In this document: positions 1 to 7,606 of the stretch, in pieces
How positions within the stretch are numbered: position 1 is the first letter of the stretch
How the letters are laid out: every line of letters begins with the position of its first letter
From: UBA6115 sp050953005
GTDB lineage: Bacteria > Bacillota > Clostridia > Christensenellales > Aristaeellaceae
Direction of reading: 5' to 3'
Assembly: GCA_050953005.1 (NCBI GenBank)
Contig: JBMNLV010000005.1
Location: 62,001 to 126,000 of the forward strand
Length of the DNA: 64,000 nt
Position numbers and translations under genes: made by a program
Notes under the pieces: generated by a model
What the model saw: the letters and a program-made list of their open reading frames with translations, nothing else
Databases searched by the model: none
Told to the model about the DNA's origin: nothing

Positions 1-130
1 TTTGGATGAAATTGTTATCAAAGACGGCAATCGGCTCAAGCGTGATCCGCCGCCCGTCAAAAGCGCCGACGATGCCCCGCCCTTGGCTGGCGCCAATGTC
101 AAAAGTCAGGAGATTCAGGGTGTTTCTCAT
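1..130 (-). CDS. rhaB: Rhamnulokinase-like FGGY carbohydrate kinase, N-terminal part only
   Basis: The window edge cuts this gene, leaving its first 43 codons. The ATG (complement of 128-130) follows an AAGGCGGAG ribosome site. The N-terminus reads MRNTLNLLTFDIGASQGRG, the first phosphate-binding loop of FGGY kinases; the GASxGR form and the following GAFDGRRITLEPIAVFDN stretch are typical of rhamnulokinase, which phosphorylates L-rhamnulose in rhamnose catabolism. It lies 47 bp downstream of the polysaccharide deacetylase on the same strand, so the two may be co-transcribed. The choice of rhamnulokinase over other FGGY kinases rests on this short N-terminus only. Confidence 0.7.
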   Translation of the reverse strand, partial: MRNTLNLLTFDIGASQGRGIVGAFDGRRITLEPIAVFDNNFIQ

Positions 131-177
131 ATGCGCTCCGCCTTGTGAGGTCTTGTCCCGGTCAGGAGGTGTGCCTG

Positions 178-1533
178 TTACCGCGGGTTGTGTTCGGGCT
201 TGGCGGAATTGTAGGAGACGCCCTTTTCCAGCGCGATGCCCTGCATGCGGAACATCTCCTCCACTGTTGCCAGGCGGAATCCGCGCTGCTTCAGGCCCGC
301 AAGCATTCCTTTGAGGGATGCCACGGTGGTCTCCTCGCTGTCATGCAGCAGCACAATGTCCCCATGCCCCGTGTTGCGCAGCACCTGTACGGCGATGGCT
401 GACGGCCTGGTGAGCGTCTCCGCGTCGCCGATGACTGACCAGCGGATGTGAGGCAGGTCCACGCCATTGCTGATATAACGCTCGTAGTCGCCCCCCGGCG
501 CGCGGAACAGGTCGGGCGACAGGCCGGTGTGGCGCCGCAGTGTTTTCACGAACATCGCGTGGTCCTCCGGCACCATCTTAGCCTTGATTTGGCGGGCATA
601 CTTGTGGTACATCGAATGGCTGCCCAGCGGGTTGCCGGCGTCAGCCGCGCGGCGCGCCCCTTCCGGGTTGGCCCTGACACAGGTGCCGATCAGAAAAAAG
701 GTGCCGACCGCTCCGTGATGCCCCAGGGTCTTGACCGCGTCGCGCGTGCGCGTGCCGATGGGGCCGTCGTCAAAGGTCAGGGCAGTCACCTTGTAGGCGG
801 AGTTGTCCAGCTGGGCCGCCATGTCAGGGAGGACATACGGCAGCAGCTGGTCGTAATACACAACAGCCTGCGCCAATTGATAGCGCTCCGGCAGCAGCTG
901 CCACAGAGCGGTCGGGAAGGACAGCTGGTAGGTGCCCACCATGAAGGGCAGTTCGGCCGCTTCCCCAGGCGCGCTCAGCGCGTCCAGCGCCCGGGCGGGC
1001 TTGTCCTCCTGCGGATACATCCCGATTAAGCTTTGCCGGACCGCGCCGCCGATCACTTCATAAACCGGGCTGTCCCGGCCGAACAGATCGCTTAATTGCA
1101 GCTGCTTCCCGGTATCCAGGTCAAAGGTCAGGCAGCGGAAATCCATCCACTTGGTCTCTCGCTTGACGGTCACCCGCGATATCAGCAGAAAGCTGGCCAG
1201 GCTTGTCCCCGACCCGCGCCAGGACGCCGTGATCTCCAGCTGCCTGCTCTTGCTGGTCATTAAGGGGCGTGACTGCTGCTCCAGCTGGGAAATGGCGTCC
1301 GCCAGCGCGGCGTCGACCGACGGCTGGCCTGTGGTCACCCGGTCGATCCACACGTGGTGCCTGGCAGCGGTTTTCACGGTGTCGACCCGGATGTCAAACA
1401 CCTCCGGAAGGGGCGAGAATTCCCGCGCGTGAAGCGGGCCTTCCCCCGGCAGCGCCAGGAAAAGAAACAGTGCCGTCAGCAGGCAGGCAAGGCGCCGTCC
1501 CGCGCGGGTCATATCGGCTAAACGCAGTTTCAT
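178..1533 (-). CDS. Secreted polysaccharide deacetylase (NodB domain, PdaC-like layout)
   Basis: A 451-residue exported enzyme. The N-terminus (LACLLTALFLFLALPGEG after a basic start) is a signal peptide or anchor. Residues of about 45-230 resemble the DUF4163/DUF3298 wall-associated region found before the catalytic domain of PdaC-type proteins. A NodB domain follows: TFDDGP (motif 1, catalytic base and metal Asp), HSMYH (motif 2 metal histidines), RAPGGDYER (motif 3) and VLLHDS (motif 5) are all present, so the metal site appears intact. The expected reaction is removal of N-acetyl groups from peptidoglycan or another wall glycan, which often raises lysozyme resistance; the substrate cannot be read from sequence. 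It lies directly upstream of the rhamnulokinase start. Confidence 0.88.
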   Translation of the reverse strand: MKLRLADMTRAGRRLACLLTALFLFLALPGEGPLHAREFSPLPEVFDIRVDTVKTAARHHVWIDRVTTGQPSVDAALADAISQLEQQSRPLMTSKSRQLEITASWRGSGTSLASFLLISRVTVKRETKWMDFRCLTFDLDTGKQLQLSDLFGRDSPVYEVIGGAVRQSLIGMYPQEDKPARALDALSAPGEAAELPFMVGTYQLSFPTALWQLLPERYQLAQAVVYYDQLLPYVLPDMAAQLDNSAYKVTALTFDDGPIGTRTRDAVKTLGHHGAVGTFFLIGTCVRANPEGARRAADAGNPLGSHSMYHKYARQIKAKMVPEDHAMFVKTLRRHTGLSPDLFRAPGGDYERYISNGVDLPHIRWSVIGDAETLTRPSAIAVQVLRNTGHGDIVLLHDSEETTVASLKGMLAGLKQRGFRLATVEEMFRMQGIALEKGVSYNSAKPEHNPR

Positions 1534-1659
1534 GGTTGCTCATGTACCTCTATCGGACAGTTTAATCCTCTGTGTGCCGCTGATGCAGCGGACAGCACCC
1601 CCACTGTAGCATGCCCTGGGGCCGTCCGCAAGCGAACGGGCGGTCTTCCGGCCGCGCGA

Positions 1660-1675
1660 TGTTTCACGTGAAACA
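1660..1675. promoter_or_regulatory. parS: parS centromere site (ParB binding site)
   Basis: TGTTTCACGTGAAACA is a perfect 16-bp palindrome identical to the conserved bacterial parS consensus. ParB would nucleate here and spread to load SMC. It lies in the 1534-1790 intergenic region between the deacetylase start and the thioredoxin terminator, which contains no gene. In most bacteria parS sites cluster near the replication origin, so this segment may be origin-proximal (inference). Confidence 0.9.
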
Positions 1676-1790
1676 TTTTGTTGCCCGGCGGGCTGTGATT
1701 TCGCCGGCGCCCCGTGTTGTATACGGCAAGGAGGATGCGCGGGCATCGCGCGATGCCTTTGTTATTGGGGCCGGGCTGTTGACAGACAAG

Positions 1791-1815
1791 AAAAAAGCGG
1801 CCGGAGCCGCTTTTT
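1791..1815 (-). terminator. Intrinsic terminator of trxA
   Basis: GCGGC-CGGA-GCCGC stem-loop with A and T runs on both sides, so it can act in both directions. It begins 17 bp past the thioredoxin stop codon on the minus strand. Confidence 0.85.
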
Positions 1816-1831
1816 GATGACCTGTATACAC

Positions 1832-2140
1832 TCAGGGCAGCATTCTGACGATGTCAGCCTTGGGCACCGCGCCAATGACCTTGTTGGCGACCTCGCCGTT
1901 CTTGAACACATACAGTGAAGGAATGCTCATGATGCGGTATTTGCGCGCCAATTCCTGCTGTTCATCCACATTGATCTTGCCCACCTTGATCTCCGGGTGT
2001 TCGGCAGCGATCTCCTCCACCACGGGGCTGACCATTCTGCACGGGCCGCACCAGGGCGCCCAGAAATCAATCAGAACGGGCTTATCGGACTTGAGTACTT
2101 CTTTTTCAAAATTCGCGCTGGTAATGGTAACTACTGACAT
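1832..2140 (-). CDS. trxA: Thioredoxin
   Basis: A 102-residue cytosolic thioredoxin, a dithiol reductase for protein disulfides. The active site WCGPC lies in the usual FWAPWCGPCRM context, and the cis-proline loop (MSIPSLYVF) and KINVDE segment match the family. I chose the ATG at 2138-2140 (MSVVTITSANF) because an AAAGGTGGAG ribosome site sits the right distance upstream; an in-frame ATG 21 bp earlier overlaps that site. The length is standard. A strong terminator follows, so it is probably monocistronic. Confidence 0.96.
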   Translation of the reverse strand: MSVVTITSANFEKEVLKSDKPVLIDFWAPWCGPCRMVSPVVEEIAAEHPEIKVGKINVDEQQELARKYRIMSIPSLYVFKNGEVANKVIGAVPKADIVRMLP

Positions 2141-2344
2141 GTCTGTTTCTCCACCTTTCAAAATACAGCCAACCGGCTAATCATATAATACCCTCTTTGT
2201 AAGCCTTGTAAACAGGCTGAAACGATATCCGGCACAATTTGGGCGGACAGGCATCTCCCATCCGCGCTCATGGATGGAAGCGCGGTTCCTGAATGCCTGA
2301 AGGCGTCCATGGCGGCGGCCTGTTCCGGATTTCCGTTGAATACG

Positions 2345-2751
2345 CTCCGCCTCCGCCAAGGCCGGGCGGCATCATATGTGAAGATCACAAAAGCTGTATA
2401 GGTGCCCGGGTCAACGGCGATATTCTGGGCATAGGCGGGAATGACGCCTTGCGGCAGCCCGACAAGCTGAACAATCTTCTGCGTGCCGTCATATATGAAA
2501 GGTTTCTGATAATCCCAAGCGACAGCGCTCATGTCATAGACCATTTTGTTGACGGTGATGGCGGCATCTCCCGCTATTTGACTGCCATCCTGAGCGATGG
2601 CCTTGATGGTTACGCTTCCCGGGCTGACGGGAATCACCAAGCCGTTGGAATTCACTTCAGCCACCTGATCGTTGCTGGTATGCCAGGCCACTCTTTTGTT
2701 GGTGGCGTTTTCCGGAAAAACATCAAGTGTCAGCTGAAGGGTTTCACCCAC
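2345..2751 (-). pseudogene. Remnant of a surface protein with Ig-like (Big2) and MBG-type repeats
   Basis: About 135 residues stay in frame. First comes a bacterial Ig-like group 2 domain (GETLQLTLDVFPENATNK through PGSVTIKA), then one copy of a repeat (YDMSAVAWDY, YDGTQKIVQLVGLPQGV, DPGTYTAFVIFTYDA) typical of clostridial adhesins. There is no signal peptide, no anchor and no good start codon, and the frame degenerates after TYDAA. Intact relatives are long secreted or wall-bound proteins, so this is a leftover internal fragment. Confidence 0.7.
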
Positions 2752-2810
2752 GTAACCGCAGCCTTCCGGATATTGCGTACATGGGCGGGATTACTGACAT
2801 AAGACAATAA

Positions 2811-2942
2811 TTCAAGGCGATGAGCGGGGGAAGAAGCCCGTATGAGAAGATGGGCTTCGCTGAAGTGGGCGAGATGCCCAATGCCATTTGCCTGAAGGAC
2901 GGGGCCGCGCTCAAAGAGTATTTTATGGTCAAAGAACTGTAA
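2811..2942 (+). pseudogene. C-terminal remnant of a GNAT acetyltransferase
   Basis: In frame after a TAA at 2808 the sequence reads YEKMGFAEVGEMPNAICLKD and then a EYFMVKEL ending at a stop (2940-2942). The YEKxGF...G block is the end of a GNAT fold (acetyl-CoA dependent N-acetyltransferase). The N-terminal three-quarters, including the acetyl-CoA binding motif, is absent, so it is not functional. Confidence 0.65.
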
Positions 2943-2944
2943 TA

Positions 2945-3055
2945 TTAAAATTCATGTCGCATAGAGCGACACAAATAGGGGATGAAAATGTATTTACACG
3001 CTAATTCCGCTCCTGTTTGCATCATTGCGCCGGATTTTTGATCGCCTTGTGAATG
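2945..3055. repeat. Dispersed intergenic repeat with stem-loop, copy A
   Basis: Matches 21490-21600 in the same orientation. The first 57 bp are almost identical (one mismatch seen); the rest is diverged but alignable, ending near a TTTGATCGCC block. The core contains a perfect 6-bp stem with 5-nt loop, TGTCGC-ATAGA-GCGACA. It lies between gene debris and the acyl-ACP thioesterase terminus. It encodes no recognisable protein; function unknown. Confidence 0.8.
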
Positions 3056-3122
3056 GATGCCCACGCTTCCCATCAAAAAGCGCGGGCGCGAAACAGGCTT
3101 TAATGGGGATGGGGCCGGAAGA

Positions 3123-3875
3123 TCAGGCGCCCGGGACCTGCGCCTGATCAAACAGGCTGCCGGACAGGCGCAGGGCCAGGTCGTTGCCTACATCGCAGCG
3201 CAGGCTGAAGTCCGGGCTGCTGTATCCGAAATGCATGGACACCGTGTCCCCCTGCACGATCTCCCGGTGGTAGGAGGCCAGCACATGGCGCACCGGGCGC
3301 GCCTGCAGGTCCGCCGCCTCGCTCAGAAAACACAGCGCCCAGTCAGCGGCGCGCGTGTTGTTGACATGCCCGTTGCGGTCCAAATCTGAGTATACCGGCT
3401 GCCAGAGGGCTTGCCGCTGCGTGCCCTGCGCAAGCTCGTCCGCCGCGGCCGGGTTGTGAAAGAAGGGGGTCAAGCCCGAGGTGTCCGGCATCCGGCTGAG
3501 GACCTCCGGGATGTCGGTCATCTGCCGCGTATTGATGTCTGCCAGCGTCCAGAAGCTGCTGGCGCGCACCAGCGGCCTGCCCTGCAGGTCCTCGACCAGG
3601 TAATAGCGCGGATAAATGCCCCGCCGTGTGCGGCCCGGAAAGGTTTTGCCGACCACTGTCTGCGAGACGGCCGGATAGCGCAGCACCTCAAACTCGGTGC
3701 GCGTGACCACCCATACCGCGCCCAGCGCCAGCGTTTCCTCAAAGCTGAGGCCAAGGCTGTCCGAATGCTCGCCGGACAGCTCCTGAAAAAGCACCAGGAT
3801 GCGGTTCATCTTCCAGATGCCATAGCGGTCACAGTCCGAGGAGAGAATTTTATAGTTGCTGGTGAAGAGTTTCAT
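3123..3875 (-). CDS. Acyl-ACP thioesterase (bacterial FatA/FatB-like double hotdog)
   Basis: A 250-residue cytosolic enzyme that hydrolyses acyl-ACP to release a free fatty acid. It carries two hotdog halves. The N-terminal half has the substrate-side helix segment (GIWKMNRILVLFQELSGEHSD); the C-terminal half has the catalytic DLDRNGHVNNTRAADW segment with the conserved Asp, Asn and His of the family. An ACP/acyl pocket motif VWVVTRTEFEV is also typical. The ATG follows GGGAGGACAAA. It is downstream of ribonuclease Y on the same strand, separated by a 26-bp palindrome. Family assignment is firm; chain-length preference is not readable. Confidence 0.9.
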   Translation of the reverse strand: MKLFTSNYKILSSDCDRYGIWKMNRILVLFQELSGEHSDSLGLSFEETLALGAVWVVTRTEFEVLRYPAVSQTVVGKTFPGRTRRGIYPRYYLVEDLQGRPLVRASSFWTLADINTRQMTDIPEVLSRMPDTSGLTPFFHNPAAADELAQGTQRQALWQPVYSDLDRNGHVNNTRAADWALCFLSEAADLQARPVRHVLASYHREIVQGDTVSMHFGYSSPDFSLRCDVGNDLALRLSGSLFDQAQVPGA

Positions 3876-3897
3876 TTTGTCCTCCCGGTGAAACGGG

Positions 3898-3923
3898 CAG
3901 GAGCCGCTGCGCAGCGGCTCCTG
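3898..3923. repeat. Perfect 26-bp palindrome between rny and the thioesterase
   Basis: CAGGAGCCGCTGC is followed at once by its exact reverse complement. There is no T-run, so it is not a typical intrinsic terminator. It could be an mRNA processing or stability hairpin between the two genes, or an operator for the thioesterase. Confidence 0.6.
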
Positions 3924-3983
3924 CGTATGAAGCTTTGTCGTCAGCGCGGTGCGAGATCAGATATGGTGGCGGAAGCTTTTTGT

Positions 3984-5525
3984 TTACTTCGCGTATTCAA
4001 CGCTGCGCATCTCGCGGATCACGTTCACGCGGATCTGGCCGGGGAACTCCATCTCGTTCTCGATGCGCTTGGCGATTTCCTTGGCGATGATGCGCACGCC
4101 CTCGTCGTTGACATCCTCGGGCTTGACCATGATGCGCACCTCGCGCCCGGACTGGATGGCGTAGCATTTTTCCACGCCGGAAAAGGAGGTGGCGATCTCC
4201 TCAAGCTTCTCCAGGCGCTTGATGTAGCTTTCCAGCATCTCGCGCCGGGCGCCCGGGCGCGCGGCCGAAATGGCGTCCGCCGCCTGCACCAGCACCGCGA
4301 TGACGGATTGCGGATCCACATCGTTGTGGTGGGAGAGAATGGCGTGGATGACCTCGGGATGTTCCTTGTATTTGCGGGCCAGCTCACCGCCCAGCGCGGT
4401 GTGGGTGCCCTCCTGCTCACGGTCCACGGCCTTGCCCAGGTCATGCAGCAGGCCGGCGCGCTTGGCCAATTGGACATCCTCGCCCAGCTCGGCAGCCATC
4501 AGGCCTGTCAGGTGGGACACCTCGATGGAATGTTTGAGCACATTCTGGCCATAGCTGGTGCGGTATTTCATGCGGCCGAGCACCTTGACCAATTCGGGAT
4601 GGATGCCGTGCTGCCCGGTTTCAAAGACAGCCTGTTCGCCGGCTTCCTTGATTTGCTCGTCGATTTCTTTCCTGGCCTTCTCCACCATCTCCTCAATGCG
4701 GGCGGGATGGATACGCCCGTCATGCAGCAGCCGCTCGATGGCGATGCGGGCGGTCTCGCGCCGGATGGGGTCAAAGGCGGAGATCGTGAGCGCCTCGGGG
4801 GTGTCGTCGATGATCAGGTCTACGCCCGTAGCCTGCTCCAGCGCGCGGATGTTGCGGCCCTCACGTCCGATGATGCGGCCCTTCATGTCATCGTTGGGCA
4901 GGGAAATCACCGATACCGTGGTTTCCGCTACATGGTCGGAGGCGCACTTCTGAATGGCCATGGCGATGATGTTGCGGGCTTTTTTGTTGGCTTCCTCCTT
5001 GGCGTTTTGCTCAATGTCGCGCACCAGCGCGGCGGCGTCGTGATAGGCTTCCTTTTCAACACGGGCGATAATGGCCTGGGTGGCTTCCTCGGCTGTCAGG
5101 CCCGCGATGCGTTCCAGCTCGCCCGCCTGTTTGTCGCGCAGCGCCTCGGCCTCTTTCAGGCGCTTTGTGATCTCCTCGGCCTTGATGTTCATGAGCTCTT
5201 CGCGCTTCTCCAGGTTGTCCAGCTTCTTGTCCAGGGTTTCCTCGCGCTGGGCGATCCGGTTCTCGGCGCGCTTTTGCTCGGCGCGGCGGTCGTTGATCTC
5301 CCGGTCCAGCTCGCCCTTGAGGCGCAGGACCTCCTCTTTGGCTTCCAGAATGGTCTCTTTTTTCTTTTCCTCAGCTTTGCGTGTAGCGTCGTTCAACAGC
5401 TCTTTTGCGTAGTTGTCGGCGCGCCCGATTTTCTTTTCCAGTGTGTTCTTGCAGTAGCTGAATCCCCCAAACGCGCCGGCAAGCAGTGTTGCCAGTGCAA
5501 CCAGGATCCAAGCAGTTGTCGGCAT
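3984..5525 (-). CDS. rny: Ribonuclease Y
   Basis: A 513-residue membrane-anchored endoribonuclease that initiates mRNA decay. One N-terminal transmembrane helix (residues 5-24) is followed by a long charged coiled coil (about 30-160), a KH RNA-binding domain with the GRIIGREGRN loop (about 215-224), and an HD phosphohydrolase domain with LLHDLGKA (about 357) and a downstream SHHNDVD. The length and layout are those of Bacillota RNase Y. The start has a GAAGGAGG ribosome site. A structured RNA with its own promoter and terminator lies immediately upstream, so expression may be attenuated or autoregulated. Confidence 0.97.
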   Translation of the reverse strand: MPTTAWILVALATLLAGAFGGFSYCKNTLEKKIGRADNYAKELLNDATRKAEEKKKETILEAKEEVLRLKGELDREINDRRAEQKRAENRIAQREETLDKKLDNLEKREELMNIKAEEITKRLKEAEALRDKQAGELERIAGLTAEEATQAIIARVEKEAYHDAAALVRDIEQNAKEEANKKARNIIAMAIQKCASDHVAETTVSVISLPNDDMKGRIIGREGRNIRALEQATGVDLIIDDTPEALTISAFDPIRRETARIAIERLLHDGRIHPARIEEMVEKARKEIDEQIKEAGEQAVFETGQHGIHPELVKVLGRMKYRTSYGQNVLKHSIEVSHLTGLMAAELGEDVQLAKRAGLLHDLGKAVDREQEGTHTALGGELARKYKEHPEVIHAILSHHNDVDPQSVIAVLVQAADAISAARPGARREMLESYIKRLEKLEEIATSFSGVEKCYAIQSGREVRIMVKPEDVNDEGVRIIAKEIAKRIENEMEFPGQIRVNVIREMRSVEYAK

Positions 5526-5576
5526 AGTTTCCTCCTTCTTTGAAATATGCTCAATTCAAAATTCAGGTCCGGGCAA

Positions 5577-5732
5577 TCAAAAAGCCGCGGGAATAAATCC
5601 CCCGGCCCTGTCGCTGAACGATGACAAGCAGCAAATCATCAGACGTCTACAATCTGTATGCTCAATGCGAAAACGGGTTTCGCGAAGACAGCCCCTGTGT
5701 ATCAAAACAGCAATCACCCCAGACAAGGCCGG
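5577..5732 (-). ncRNA. Candidate structured RNA upstream of rny (6S-like RNA or attenuating leader)
   Basis: About 150 nt lie between a sigma-A promoter (5735-5763) and an intrinsic terminator (stem arms inside 5584-5606, five Us at 5579-5583). The 5' end, CCGGCCTTGTC (5722-5732), can pair with GACAGGGCCGG (5602-5612) as an 11-bp closing helix with one G-U pair. The 3' strand of that helix overlaps the terminator stem, so the two are mutually exclusive. Inside are a hairpin GCGAAA-CCCGT-TTTCGC and a GATGA/TCATC hairpin. This could be a free RNA such as 6S RNA or a riboswitch-like leader controlling rny. I do not recognise a defined riboswitch core. Confidence 0.55.
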
Positions 5733-5734
5733 AG

Positions 5735-5763
5735 TAGATAGCCGGACAAATATATTTTAACAA
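5735..5763 (-). promoter_or_regulatory. Sigma-A promoter of the rny-upstream RNA
   Basis: Minus strand TTGTTA (complement of 5758-5763), 17-bp spacer, TATCTA (complement of 5735-5740). The predicted start, about 7 nt downstream, falls on the 5' strand of the RNA's closing helix. Confidence 0.65.
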
Positions 5764-5799
5764 AACGCATTTCTTTTTGTCAAGAATTGCACAAAAGCA

Positions 5800-5826
5800 A
5801 AGGGGCCGCGGTTTTTCGCAGCCCCT
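5800..5826 (-). terminator. Intrinsic terminator of the oxidoreductase gene
   Basis: Minus strand GGGGCTGCG, AAAAAC loop, CGCGGCCCC, followed by TTTGCTTTTG. It sits about 20 bp past the stop codon of the oxidoreductase at 5845. Confidence 0.8.
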
Positions 5827-5844
5827 GACAATTCCCCGCGCTGG

Positions 5845-6900
5845 TCAGATATCCACCCTGAGCCCGCAGCCGGCTTCCTGGGAAGCGAACAGGGCGTCGA
5901 TCACCTTCATGACGCGCAGCGCCTGTTCCGGCTTGACGATCAGCTCGGCGCCATGGTCGAGCACGTCCACGATGTTCTTGTAGTACTCGGACCAGTCGGC
6001 CTTGACCTCGGGCAGCGGCGCCTCCTCGGTGGTGTGCTTGGGCCGGGGCGCCATGGTGCGCGTGGGGCCGGCCTCGGTATAGACGATGTCATCCTCCCAG
6101 GTCATCTCGCCGTCTTCCCTGAGCTTGACGATCCTGCCCTTGCAGGACCAGTCCTCCACCACCAGGGTGCCTTCGGTGCCGGACACATGCCAGCGCGGCT
6201 GCAGGATAAAGCAGTTGGTGGCCATCTCCAGCAGCATGGAAGTGCCCGACTCAAAGCGCAGCAGCAGCTTGATGTTGTCATCCACCTCATCGGAATACAG
6301 CGAGAACAGGTGCGCGTTGACCGACACCACCTTCTCCGGGAACAGCTGCATCGCCTGGTCAATCAGGTGCACGCCCCAGTCCAGCAGCATGCCGCCGCCG
6401 TTTTGCTTATGGCCGCGCCAGCCGTGCATGGCGCCCCGGGAGCCCTGCACACGCGACTCAAGGAAATAGGGCATGCCGATCATTCCCTCGTCAATCGCCT
6501 TTTTGACAATCAGATAGTCACGGTCCCAGCGGCGGTTTTGGTGAATGGAAAACAGCTTGCCGGTCTCTTTGGCGACCGCCATGATGTCCTCAAGCTCTTT
6601 GGCGTTGAGCGTGACCGGTTTTTCGCATACCACGTTTTTGCCGGCGCGCAGGCAGCTGATGGACAGGCCGCGATGGAAATCGTTGGGCGTGGCGATGGTT
6701 ACCAGATCTATGCTGCCATCCCCCAGCAGCTCAGCCAGGGAGGAATATACCTTCAGGCCGTTGTCACGGGCCTTTTGATTGGCCTCCTCGCGCACGTCAT
6801 AGGCGCCGACTACCTCAATGGAAGGAATCTTCTCCTTGATGTTTTTGTGGTGCCAGCCGGCCATGCCGCCGTACCCGATGATCGCCAGACGATGTTTCAT
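5845..6900 (-). CDS. Gfo/Idh/MocA family NAD(P)-dependent oxidoreductase
   Basis: A 351-residue sugar or inositol dehydrogenase-like enzyme. The N-terminal Rossmann fold has a GYGGMAGWHHKN dinucleotide loop and the acidic residue of VVGAYDVREE. The conserved EKP motif appears as VVCEKPVTLN (about 95-100), and the C-terminal dimerisation/substrate domain has the GGGMLLDWGVHLIDQ segment with the family's catalytic-region Asp and His. The ATG follows GGGGGAATATGGC. No transporter or kinase is adjacent, so the substrate is unknown. It ends at a good terminator and appears monocistronic. Confidence 0.93.
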   Translation of the reverse strand: MKHRLAIIGYGGMAGWHHKNIKEKIPSIEVVGAYDVREEANQKARDNGLKVYSSLAELLGDGSIDLVTIATPNDFHRGLSISCLRAGKNVVCEKPVTLNAKELEDIMAVAKETGKLFSIHQNRRWDRDYLIVKKAIDEGMIGMPYFLESRVQGSRGAMHGWRGHKQNGGGMLLDWGVHLIDQAMQLFPEKVVSVNAHLFSLYSDEVDDNIKLLLRFESGTSMLLEMATNCFILQPRWHVSGTEGTLVVEDWSCKGRIVKLREDGEMTWEDDIVYTEAGPTRTMAPRPKHTTEEAPLPEVKADWSEYYKNIVDVLDHGAELIVKPEQALRVMKVIDALFASQEAGCGLRVDI

Positions 6901-7093
6901 GCCATATTCCCCCTTTAATTAATATAGTAATTTACCTATATCTTATCGGCAGCCGCCGGGCAAGTCAATGCCGGAGGGGGTTATAAGTAAACGTTTTTGT
7001 TTTCCGGCTGCGCGGGAACGCCTTCTTTCATCGGGAACAGGCAAATGCGCTTTAAAAGTTGCGGCAAATGCCCTTTCATATGCGGAAAACCGC

Positions 7094-7154
7094 TTGACAT
7101 TGCCCCTCGGGGCGCCTATCCTGTTGGTTGCGCGCGCAATCATTGCGCGCGCAA
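7094..7154 (+). promoter_or_regulatory. MarR promoter with two tandem palindromic operators
   Basis: TTGACA (7094-7099), 17-bp spacer, TATCCT (7117-7122). Two identical 12-bp palindromes, TTGCGCGCGCAA, lie at 7128-7139 and 7143-7154, covering the predicted start and running up to the ribosome site. This is the expected layout for an autorepressing MarR dimer controlling its own gene and the exporter behind it. Confidence 0.8.
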
Positions 7155-7165
7155 GGAGGACCGCC

Positions 7166-7606
7166 ATGCCTGCCATTACCCGGGAACTCAACATCCTGGC
7201 CCGCTGCGGCAACCAGTTCCGCGGCGAGCTGCTGAAAAAAATCAACCTGACCGCCGCGCAGGCGCCCTATATCCTGCGCATCTGCGCGTCGCCCGGCCAG
7301 TCCCAGGAGGAGCTGGCCGCCGGGCTGCACGTGAATCCTTCCAATGCCGCGAGGCAGCTTGCCGCGCTGGAGGAGCAGGGCTTTGTGACCCGTTCGCCCA
7401 GGGAGACGGACCGCCGGCAGCTGACCGTCTACCCGACCGACAAGGCGCGCGCCGCCTTTCCGGTAGTGCGCAGTGTCAACGCCCAGTGGCACGACTATCT
7501 TACCCAGGGCATGAGCGAGCGGGAAAAGGCGCTTCTGGAGGTGCTTCTGGAGAAAATGCGCCAGCGCGCCGCGGCCTGGGACAGCCAGCGCGGGAGCTGC
7601 CAATGA
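7166..7606 (+). CDS. MarR-family transcriptional regulator
   Basis: A 146-residue winged-helix regulator. The recognition helix region is SQEELAAGLHVNPSNAARQL and the wing is VTRSPRETDRRQLTVYPT, with the conserved DxR of MarR proteins. I chose the ATG at 7166 because AAGGAGG is 5-6 bp upstream and the protein then starts MPAITRELNIL, like its family; a longer in-frame ORF upstream runs through the promoter. It overlaps the next gene by an ATGA junction, so it is co-transcribed and translationally coupled with the ABC exporter, which it probably represses until a ligand binds. Confidence 0.93.
   Translation: MPAITRELNILARCGNQFRGELLKKINLTAAQAPYILRICASPGQSQEELAAGLHVNPSNAARQLAALEEQGFVTRSPRETDRRQLTVYPTDKARAAFPVVRSVNAQWHDYLTQGMSEREKALLEVLLEKMRQRAAAWDSQRGSCQ

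Noticed and set aside
2950..2990. Resemblance of the dispersed repeat core to a type I-C CRISPR repeat (GTCGC start, GATGAAAAT end)
   Set aside because: Only single copies 18.5 kb apart, no spacing and no second Cas set; the likeness is limited to a small stem and an A-rich end.
3411..5543. A 710-codon plus-strand frame antisense to rny
   Set aside because: Shadow of the GC-rich rny codons; the minus-strand protein is a clear RNase Y and the plus frame has no family features.
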